NCBI GenBank assembly: GCA_016720925.1
Contig: JADKJR010000016.1
Coordinates: 1-64,000 of the forward strand
Source: Betaproteobacteria bacterium
GTDB taxonomy: Bacteria; Pseudomonadota; Gammaproteobacteria; Burkholderiales; Usitatibacteraceae
Length of the DNA stretch: 64,000 nt
Direction: 5' to 3'
In this document: positions 20,466 through 28,345 of the stretch, piece by piece
Numbering within the stretch: position 1 is the stretch's first letter
How the letters are laid out: each line of letters starts with the position of its first letter
The notes under the pieces: model-generated
Databases searched by the model: none
What the model saw: the letters and a program-made list of their open reading frames with translations, nothing else
Told to the model about the DNA's origin: nothing
Program-made: the position numbers and the translations under genes

Positions 20466-20531
20466 AAACACAAGTACTGGTGCGGCGTTTCGGCCACAAA
20501 TGGCTGAAACGCCGCACCAGTACTTGTGTTT
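20466..20531. repeat. Palindromic intergenic element, copy C (strong hairpin)
   Basis: Perfect 26-bp arms, 20466-20491 and 20506-20531, beginning AAACACAAGTACTGGTGCGG, plus three more pairs, leaving a six-base loop. The inner part is complementary as well, unlike in the other copies. A-rich before and T-rich after, so likely a bidirectional terminator for flgKL. GTACTGG/CCAGTAC shows paired change from GCACTGG/CCAGTGC. Confidence 0.9.
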
Positions 20532-20654
20532 TCTGTATTGGCGATCGCTACTGGCCCCGGTGTGTACAGAACACACTATGGGACCCGCCAAAGCACACAC
20601 CGAGGGACACACCAAGCCATCGCACAACCCGGCAAATCCAATCACACGGCGTAT

Positions 20655-20681
20655 TCAAGATGTCGCCCTTTCTGCCGATAT
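20655..20681 (+). promoter_or_regulatory. Candidate sigma-28 promoter for the GGDEF-EAL gene
   Basis: TCAAGATG, 11 bases, GCCGATAT: -10 strong, -35 5/8. The spacer closely resembles that of the flgK promoter (both contain CGCC and end TTTCT). About 88 bases before the start codon. Confidence 0.55.
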
Positions 20682-20768
20682 TAGAACGTGCGGCAGTGAC
20701 ATATGCGCGCATCGGAATCGGCGGGGCAACCCGCTTGCGATTGCTGACTATTGAACCCGGATGGAAAA

Positions 20769-22970
20769 ATGAATCAAGTTGAAATCCGCCCGAAGGTACT
20801 GACCATCGACGACGACGATGGTGGCCGTCTGATGACGGTGCTGAATCTCGAGGAGCGCGGCTTTGCCGTGACCGAAGCAGATTGTGGCGAGCAAGGCATC
20901 GCCGCCGTGCAGACCGAACGGCCCGACGTGATCCTGCTCGATGCGATGATGCCGGGAATGGATGGCTTCGAGGTCTGCCGGAGAATTCGCGCGCTGCCCG
21001 GCGCCGAACATTTGCCGATCCTGATGCTGACCGGCCTTGACGATGACAATTCCATCTCGCGCGCCTATGACGCCGGCGCGACGGATTTTTTTGTCAAATC
21101 CGATCACTGGACGCTGCTGGTGCAACGCATCCGCTATTTGCACCGCGCCAGCCGCATGCGCGACGAACTCGCCGAAAGCCGCAACAAGGAAGCGTGGACA
21201 CAACGCATCGCGCGCCTCGGTTACTGGGAGTGGGATGTGGCGCGTCGCAGCTTCCTCGCCTCCGAGGAATGCTTTCGCCTGATGGGCAGCCCGAACGCAC
21301 TTTCATCCCATCCGATCTCGATGTCGGTGTGCGACATTGCAAAACTGTTCCAGTACGTGCAGGCCGATGAACGGCTGCGCGTGGAGGGGATCGTTGCGCG
21401 CATCCTGGGTGAAAGTGGATCCACCCAATTTGAATGCCACCTCGTGGGGATGGACGACGCCATTCGCGCCGTGCGCCTCGAAATCGAAGTCGAACGCAGC
21501 AACGATGGCGCCATGTCGCGCGTCTACGGCGTGATTCAGGACATTTCCGAACGCAAGCGCAACGAAGACCAGATCCGCGTGCTCGCCAATTACGACAGTC
21601 TTACCGGCCTGTCGAATCGCCGCCAGTTCCACGAACAACTGGTGTCAACGATCGAACGTGCGCGGCCGGATCGTTCGCCAGTGGTGCTGCTGTTCCTGGA
21701 CCTTAACCGCCTGAAACATATCAATGACACGCTCGGTTACGCCGCCGGCGATCATCTGCTGACCGAGATCGCATTGCGCCTCAACCAATCCGTCCGCGAT
21801 CGCGGCCTGAAAGGCTCCTCCACGGATCTGGTGGCGCGTCTCGCCGGTGACCAGTTCGCGATCATGCTGACCGGGCTCTCCGGCGCCGGCGAAGCAGAAG
21901 CTGTCGCCCGCCATGTTCAGAGTGCCCTCTGCAAACCCATTCCCGTCGGCGACCACGAGTGCGTGACCAGCGCCTCAATCGGCATCGCCGCGTACCCGCG
22001 TGACGGCGATGATGCCGATACCTTGATGCGCTACGCTGATATTGCCATGAACACGGCCAAGACAAATGGCGTCAATACGCTGCAGGTTTACCGGCCGGGA
22101 TTAAATGCAACATCCAAGGAAAGGCTATTGCTCGAACAAGCCCTGCACAAGGCGCTCGACCGCAATGAACTCGTCATGTACTACCAGCCCCAAATCGATA
22201 CCCGTCTGGGCAAGATCATCGGCGCGGAAGCACTGATGCGCTGGCAATGCGACGGCCGCCTCGTACCGCCCGGTGAATTCATCAGCATCGCCGAGGAGAT
22301 CGGGCTGATCGTTTCATTTGGAGAATGGGCGCTCAATAATGTCATGGGCCGCAATCGTGCCTGGATCGATTCCGGCTTCGAGCCGATGCCGATTGCGGTA
22401 AACATCCCGGGCGGCCAATTCGAATGCGCCAATTTTGTCGATCTGGTTCAGGAAATTCTCACGCGTCAGCGAATTGCGCCGGAATACCTGGAACTGGAAA
22501 TCACCGAGACCTCGGTGATGCGCAATCTGGCCACGACGCTGCCCGTACTGGATGCATTGACCGCCTTGGGCATACGCCTGTCGGTGGACGATTTCGGGAC
22601 CGGCTATTCCTCGCTTTCCTACCTGCGCCGCCTGCCGATCGATACCCTGAAGATCGACGCCTCCTTTGTCCGTGATTTGCAAAAAGGCTCTGACAGCGAA
22701 GCCATCGTGGCGGCCATCATCGCCATGGCGAAGAGCCTTGACCTTCGCGTCATCGCCGAAGGTGTCGAGACCCACGAACAGATGTGCCTGTTGCACGCCT
22801 ACGGCTGCCACATCATGCAGGGCTATTATTTTTCAAGGCCGGTTCCTGCCGCCGATTTCGCGCGATTCCGCCTGGAGTATGGCGACCAGAAAGTGCTGCC
22901 GAAAGCGAACACACCCGGCAGCAGAAAAAATATCAGCCCGCTGCATGCTGCCTTTGGCGGCACGCACTGA
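20769..22970 (+). CDS. Response regulator REC-PAS-GGDEF-EAL, probable c-di-GMP phosphodiesterase
   Basis: 733 aa from the ATG at 20769. Receiver (residues 8-125, VILLDAMMPGMDG), PAS (about 150-260, ending IQDISERKRNEDQ), GGDEF (270-450) and EAL (465-715). The cyclase signature is AGDQF instead of GGDEF, so cyclase activity is unlikely. The EAL side is complete: IGAEALMRW, VNIPGGQF, LEITETSVM, VDDFGTGYSS, LKIDASF and AEGVETHEQ carry the metal and catalytic residues. It should therefore degrade c-di-GMP, possibly with the degenerate GGDEF as GTP sensor. The sigma-28-like promoter and its place after flgKL suggest late expression with motility. Confidence 0.9.
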   Translation: MNQVEIRPKVLTIDDDDGGRLMTVLNLEERGFAVTEADCGEQGIAAVQTERPDVILLDAMMPGMDGFEVCRRIRALPGAEHLPILMLTGLDDDNSISRAYDAGATDFFVKSDHWTLLVQRIRYLHRASRMRDELAESRNKEAWTQRIARLGYWEWDVARRSFLASEECFRLMGSPNALSSHPISMSVCDIAKLFQYVQADERLRVEGIVARILGESGSTQFECHLVGMDDAIRAVRLEIEVERSNDGAMSRVYGVIQDISERKRNEDQIRVLANYDSLTGLSNRRQFHEQLVSTIERARPDRSPVVLLFLDLNRLKHINDTLGYAAGDHLLTEIALRLNQSVRDRGLKGSSTDLVARLAGDQFAIMLTGLSGAGEAEAVARHVQSALCKPIPVGDHECVTSASIGIAAYPRDGDDADTLMRYADIAMNTAKTNGVNTLQVYRPGLNATSKERLLLEQALHKALDRNELVMYYQPQIDTRLGKIIGAEALMRWQCDGRLVPPGEFISIAEEIGLIVSFGEWALNNVMGRNRAWIDSGFEPMPIAVNIPGGQFECANFVDLVQEILTRQRIAPEYLELEITETSVMRNLATTLPVLDALTALGIRLSVDDFGTGYSSLSYLRRLPIDTLKIDASFVRDLQKGSDSEAIVAAIIAMAKSLDLRVIAEGVETHEQMCLLHAYGCHIMQGYYFSRPVPAADFARFRLEYGDQKVLPKANTPGSRKNISPLHAAFGGTH

Positions 22971-23075
22971 AACGCGCCATCATGCGCAGCTTGCCCGCAC
23001 GACTTGCCGGATGGTGTTTCGGCATGCATCCCTGTACCCACCAATGAAACACTAGCCGGCACGACCGCAAAAATC

Positions 23076-24977
23076 ATGGACACGCTTACCCGCAATACCA
23101 GTCCCGCCAACATTGCCCGTGAGGCGATACGTCAGCTGGCGGCTTCGCGGGTCGCACCGACGCCGGAGAATTTTTCGCGGGCATACCGCGAAGCCATGGG
23201 TGGCTCGGGCGATACAGGCGGCGACACCGGTGACAGCGCAAGCCACGCGGCAGGTGGCGTCGAACCGGAACAGGTATTGACCCAGTTGGTCGAAGGCATC
23301 ACCACGCGCCTTCCGGAACTCGGCAGCGCATTGCGGTTGCAGGAACACGTCAAGGGCCGCGCGTGGAAGAATGCCCTGAAGGCCGTCAATGAAACGCTGA
23401 GCGAAGCGCTGGCCGAGCCCTCGCGCGAATGGCCACGCATGCTGCAGCACCTGCTCACGCAGCTCGATACCACGCACGCGGACTGGACCCGCGCGCGCAA
23501 ACTCGGCGCCGTACGGCATGTCCTCACAGCGCCCTCGGCCGATGATCACACCCGCGAAAAACTCGAACGCCTGATGGCCGGGTGGGCGCTAAAACCGGGA
23601 GAGCATACCGAACTTGCGGCGTCGTCGGCGTCGCCGTCCACGGCGGCCACCCCGCTTGCCGACAACTCAAATCGTCATATCGAGGCGCACACCGACACTG
23701 GCGTATCGGCCGCCGTTGTATCCACCACGGTCACGTCACAACCGTCTTCCGATCAACGCGCCGAAGTAAAAGCATGGCGACTGCTGGCTCAAACGGCATT
23801 GGATCTTTATCAACCACCGGATTGCCGCGAAACTAAAGCGATGTCCACCAAAGGTAGCGAATCCTTGGGAACCTCAGGCTCCCTGGGAGCGCGCCTGGCG
23901 AAATTCTCCGGCGTGCCAGGTGCCGATTGGCTTCAGGAAATTCAGTCCGCTTCGGTCAGCACCCAGGCGGAAGTGCAGCGCCAGGCTGCCCTGCGCGAGA
24001 GACTGGTCAAGCTCCTGCGATTGCTTTGTGAAAACCTTGCCTTGTTTGCCGATGAAGACGCGTGGGTTAGCGGTCAGGTTGAGCGCATCACGCAATTGCT
24101 CGCCGCGCCGCTCGACGAACGTTCGCTGTCCGAAACAGAAGACAGCGTGCGACTGGCAGTGCAACGCCAGGCCGAGCTGCAAGCCGATCTCAAGGTCGCC
24201 AAGGCGGCCCTGAAGGAAATGCTGGCGTCCCTCATTGATCACTTGGCGAAGGCGGAAACCACGACCGGCGAATTCCATCGCCGCATCGGCGATCGCGCGG
24301 AAGCCATCAAGCAAGCCAACGACCTGCCGTCGCTGTCGCGAGTGGTCGCCAGCCTGCTGGACGATGCGGTTGAAATGCGCGAAGGTATTCAGCGCACCCA
24401 TGGCGAACTGAGCGCCGCGCGCGAAAGCACCCAGAAATACGAAGCGCGCGTGCACGCGCTGGAGAAGGAGCTTGTCGATGTCAGCAGCCTGGTGCGGATC
24501 GATCCGTTGACACAGGTCCTGAACCGCCGCGGCCTGGAAGAAGCGTTCGTCGTCGAGCAATCGCGCACCGAGCGCGAGGGTGTTCCATTGGCTGTCGCAT
24601 TGCTGGATATCGATGATTTCAAGCGGCTGAACGATTCGCTCGGCCATCAGGCAGGCGACATGGCGTTGCAACACGTCGCGAATCTGGTACGCGGCGCGCT
24701 GCGGCCCGGCGACACGGTGTCACGCTATGGTGGCGAGGAATTCGTGCTCCTGTTACCAGCCACGTCCGCCGCCGAAGCGGTCACCATCCTGACGCGCACA
24801 CAGCGCCAATTGACGCGCACTTTTTTCCTCCACAACGACGAAAAAATTCTCATCACGTTCAGCGCAGGTGTCACCGACTATCGCCCCGGCGACAGCCATG
24901 AATCCGCCATCCAGCGCGCGGACGCCGCTACCTACGTCGCCAAGAAAGCCGGCAAGAATCGGGTGCATCTTGGGTGA
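23076..24977 (+). CDS. Diguanylate cyclase with N-terminal helical domain
   Basis: 633 aa from the ATG at 23076 (MDTLTRNTSPANIAREAIRQ). No membrane segment. The N-terminus (to about 160) carries ASRVAPTPENFSRAYREAMG, a motif I associate with DgcP-like cytoplasmic cyclases; a long, mostly helical middle (about 275-465) ends in coiled coil. The GGDEF domain (470-630) is intact: SRYGGEEFVLLLP, with RPGD upstream as the RxxD inhibitory site, and LDIDDFKRLNDSLGH. It makes c-di-GMP, opposite to the EAL protein just upstream, 105 bases away. Copy D of the palindrome follows. Confidence 0.9.
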   Translation: MDTLTRNTSPANIAREAIRQLAASRVAPTPENFSRAYREAMGGSGDTGGDTGDSASHAAGGVEPEQVLTQLVEGITTRLPELGSALRLQEHVKGRAWKNALKAVNETLSEALAEPSREWPRMLQHLLTQLDTTHADWTRARKLGAVRHVLTAPSADDHTREKLERLMAGWALKPGEHTELAASSASPSTAATPLADNSNRHIEAHTDTGVSAAVVSTTVTSQPSSDQRAEVKAWRLLAQTALDLYQPPDCRETKAMSTKGSESLGTSGSLGARLAKFSGVPGADWLQEIQSASVSTQAEVQRQAALRERLVKLLRLLCENLALFADEDAWVSGQVERITQLLAAPLDERSLSETEDSVRLAVQRQAELQADLKVAKAALKEMLASLIDHLAKAETTTGEFHRRIGDRAEAIKQANDLPSLSRVVASLLDDAVEMREGIQRTHGELSAARESTQKYEARVHALEKELVDVSSLVRIDPLTQVLNRRGLEEAFVVEQSRTEREGVPLAVALLDIDDFKRLNDSLGHQAGDMALQHVANLVRGALRPGDTVSRYGGEEFVLLLPATSAAEAVTILTRTQRQLTRTFFLHNDEKILITFSAGVTDYRPGDSHESAIQRADAATYVAKKAGKNRVHLG

Positions 24978-25640
24978 GTGTGTTACTCAATTGGAGCGTT
25001 GCGGCACGGGCTGACCAGATGCCAGGTTGAACTCAAGCACTGGCGGGGCTTTTCAGTCATTTTGTGCCAAAAGGTGCGCCAGTGCTTGCGTTTGCCGCCG
25101 TGGCGCAGGCCGTTAGCGAAAAAACACCGCGCGAGACCACGGGCTCCAATGCGGGAAATGGAAGATGAACCATTTTTCCCTCTCTGTTCCGCAACTGGCG
25201 AAGGCAAACGAAAGGATACTCTGGATAAAACATCGCCCGGCCCGTTGGGCGGGGTACCTAACCAATAAGGTACGCGTCGGTGATGCTCAAGTTTAGATGT
25301 GGAATGCCGTTACAAGGGAACGATTGCTTTGTGTCCTTGACTCGGGTCAGAAAGCGGTCACCCGACGGTCGAATTCTCATGTCCGATCGCCCTTTTCACC
25401 CTGCCATGCGCTTGATGAACGAGGCCGACCGCAAGCTGCGAATTCAGAATTTCTGGATTGCGGGTGCAAACGTGCCGGGAATGACTGCTTGCCACGTGAT
25501 GACATGTCGGGAGTTTTCTCAGCGTGGGGGCGCCAGTTCATTTCGCGGCGTATGCGCTATTGCCGGAAATGTAGTCGGCCGCCGGTATTCGCATGACGAA
25601 CAGCGATATTGCAAAAAAACCGGAGAACCGAGGAGAACAG
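24978..25640. other. Intergenic region upstream of the TonB receptor remnant
   Basis: 663 bases. Palindromic copy D sits at 25034-25088. A short imperfect inverted repeat (GTACCTA / TAAGGTAC) is at about 25254-25273. Open frames here (for example from 25280) read through into the receptor but show no recognisable protein. No cobalamin riboswitch box was recognised by eye. Confidence 0.5.
25034..25088. repeat. Palindromic intergenic element, copy D
   Basis: Perfect 12-bp arms CAAGCACTGGCG (25034-25045) and CGCCAGTGCTTG (25077-25088). The core reads CATTTTGTGCCAAAA, the reverse orientation. It is the only copy whose core is opposite to its upstream gene (the diguanylate cyclase, stop at 24977). 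Confidence 0.88.
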
Positions 25641-27739
25641 ATGGAAACAAACATTGCGCAAAATCAAAAGCTGTGGCGGGTGATCCTCGCGGCTGGCTCC
25701 GGCTGTTGTCGTGCCGCCGACCCTGGCCGCCCAGGGTAGAACCGTCATTTTCTCTTGGTCTCGACGAGATTCTCAATATGGAGATCACCTCGGTCTCGAA
25801 GAAACCGCAAACGGTTTTCCCAAGCAGCAGCACAGCTGTGTTCGTCATCACTGCGGATGACATTCGACGTTCAGGGCAACCACCATCGCGGATGCCTTGC
25901 GGATGGCGCCCGGCTTGAATGTCGGCCAGATCAGCTCGAATTCCTGGGCGGTTAGTTCGCGCGGGGTAAACGGTCGCTTCACCAACAAACTGCTTGTCCT
26001 GATGGATGGGCGCAGCGTGTATGCGCCGACTTTTCCGGTGTGTATTGGGATGTTCAGGATACGATGCTCGCGGACATCGAGCGCACGAAGTTGTTCTGCG
26101 GTCCCGGGCCACGCGCTGGGGGCCAACGCGGGCAACGGCGTCATCAACATCATCACCAAGTCTGCCGCGGCAACCGTTGGCGGAAAAATGACGGTCGGCG
26201 CGGGCAGTGAAGCGCGTGGATCAGCCTCGATACGTTACGGCGGCGAATTGGGTGACATGGGGCACTGGCGGGCCTATGCCAAGGGCTTCGACCGCGATGG
26301 CTCGGTTGTCGAGGCAACCGGTGCTGCCGGTCAAGACACCTGGCGTCAGCAGCGCGCGGGATTCAGGACGGACCTGGCCGCCGGAAATATCGACAAGGTC
26401 ACACTGCAGGGCGATTACTACACCGGGCGCTCCGGGGACACGTCAATGCTCAATTTCCTGACCCCGCCCTTTAACGTCCTTGCTCAGACATCACAAAAGG
26501 TTTCGGGCGGGAATTTGCTCGGGCGCTGGCAACGAGATATTTCGGCCACTGACACCTTCACCGTGCAAACCTATATTGACCATATCGAGCGTGATTGGCC
26601 GGCGCACGTGAAAGAGAAGCGCGATACCTTCGATCTTGATTTTCAATATCGGACACGTCGATTTGCGGCCACGATCTGGTTGCCGGCACAGGGTATCGGC
26701 TGAACCGCGACACCATCAGAGGCATCATTCACCGGCATCCCGGCAAACACATTGCAACCACGCAGTATTTTCACCACAGTCGTCGAACCCGGTTTTGCTC
26801 AGCGCCTTCATGCAGGATGACATCACGCTCTCACCGGAGAAACTGATCCTCACACTGGGCGTGAAGCTGGAGAACAATGACTATACCGGCGTTGAGGTTC
26901 CAGCCCAATACCGGCTATTGTGGACGCCAACAGAGGCAAGTACGTTTTGGGGCGCAATATCCAAGGCGTCTCGTACGCCCAGTCGCATCGACCGGGGTGG
27001 AGTCGTGAATCAGACGGTGCTTGCGCCGATGTCCGCGCAGAACCCGCTGCCTTTCCCCATACTGTTGCAGGGCACGGGCGTGGTTGACAGCGAATCCCTG
27101 GTAGCCTACGAAGCGGGCTGGAAGCATCGCCTGTCGAGGACCTTCAATTTTGATCTGGCCACGTACTACAACGATTACGACAAACTCAGGTCAATCCGTT
27201 TCGATGCACCACTTTGCCAGCCTGCCGGGATACCGGTTTCGCCTGCGTGCTTCTTCCCTGTAAGTCAGGCGCTACGTGGTGCAGCCCCTGTCAGTCGCCA
27301 ACTTGAACAAGGCCCGGAGCCACGGTGTAGAGATCTCGGTTGACTGGCGTCCCCAGCCGAGTATCCGACTTCAGGCCGCATTGTCGCAGTTCGCCATGAA
27401 GACCAAGGATAGGACGATGTTTCGAGGGTCGACCTCCCGGGGAACGTGCCCCAACGGCAGGGCTACTTGCATGTCGCGTGGAATCCGCGCCCGGATACCG
27501 ATATCGATGCCGAGGTACGGCGTCGGACGATTGAGCGAGGTTACATTCGGCCTAGAAATTCCGCGCTACACCGAGCTTGACCTGCGCCTTGCCCTGGCGT
27601 CCAGCCAGAATGTTGAAGTGGCCGTGAGTGGCCGCAATTTGCTGAACAAACGACATCCTGAGTTTGCATCGGAACTCCTGGATGTTCCGCGATGCAGATC
27701 CAGCGCTCGGTATTCGGACAGATTTACCTGAAATTTTGA
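25641..27739 (+). pseudogene. TonB-dependent outer-membrane receptor, multiply frameshifted
   Basis: ATG at 25641 with GAGGAG six bases upstream; METNIAQNQKLWRVILAA begins a signal peptide that is thrown out of frame near 25694. The plug domain is recognisable as LGLDEILNMEITSVSKKPQT and AVFVITADDIRRSG, then, after a shift near 25875, APGLNVGQISSNSWAVSSRG and LLVLMDGRSVYAP. The expected SGVYWDVQDTMLADIER lies in another frame (26031-26080), and NAGNGVINIITKSA follows. Barrel pieces continue in shifting frames, with stops near 26703 and 27343, to a C-terminal GQIYLKF ending in Phe at 27739, the usual barrel terminus. At least five lesions. Ligand unknown. Followed by yfiR-like and kinase genes. 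Confidence 0.85.
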
Positions 27740-27768
27740 ACACAATCTAGCTTGCGGGGACCACTGCC

Positions 27769-28345
27769 GTGGCAATTCGACTTGCGCAGCTGCGCCGGTT
27801 CGCCGTGTTCGGCCTGGCCGGTGGTTTGTCGTTGCTGATGTCGCTCACCCTTGCGGATGCAGGGATATCGCGAGAGGACCGGATCAAGGCGGTCCTGGTC
27901 TTCAAACTGGTCAAGTTTGTTGAATGGCCGGCGTCGGTCATGCCTGAAAACGCGTCTATTGCCATCTGTGCCTTCGGTGAATCGCCTGTCGGCGCTGCAC
28001 TGGCTTTGACGGAAGGCCAGACACTGGGGACGCGGCAGGTGAAGTTCCGCAGGATCAATGGTCTGTCATCGACCGATGTCGCAAATTGCCGTGCTTTATC
28101 TCCCCGCGGGCGCACGCGAAGTCAGCGGCAATCTGCCGAGCACACTGCGCGGACGTCCGCTGTTAACGGTTAGCGAGGCGACGGATTTTGCAAGGCACGG
28201 CGGAGTGATCGGGTTGTTCCGCAACGAGAATAAGTTGTCCTTTGAAATCAACCTGCGCAACGCCAAGGAAGGCAGCCTGAATATCGGCGCCCCTTTGCCG
28301 GAGTTGGCGACGATCGTCGGAGTAGCGCGCGTGGAACGCCAATCA
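27769..28345 (+). pseudogene. YfiR-family periplasmic protein (DUF4154), one frameshift
   Basis: GTG start at 27769, signal peptide AVFGLAGGLSLLMSLTLADA, then the family motif DRIKAVLVFKLVKFVEWPAS and AICAFGESPVG. The frame shifts near 28075; the second half reads LPAGAREVSGNLPSTLRGRP, then GGVIGLFRNENKLSFEINLR, ending IGAPLPELATIVGVAR. No stop separates this frame from the downstream kinase, so the two run on as one open frame. YfiR in Pseudomonas represses a CHASE8-bearing cyclase, YfiN, from the periplasm. Here the neighbour is a CHASE8-like hybrid kinase. Confidence 0.82.

Larger units (their letters stand above)
20407..20768. other. Intergenic region between flgL and the GGDEF-EAL gene
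   Basis: 362 bases without a gene. They hold palindromic copy C (20466-20531) and a sigma-28-like site (20655-20681). I see nothing else. Confidence 0.7.

Noticed and set aside
25100..25640. Possible riboswitch before the TonB receptor
   Set aside because: No cobalamin-type B12 box or other recognisable riboswitch pattern was found by eye; a covariance search would be needed to exclude it.
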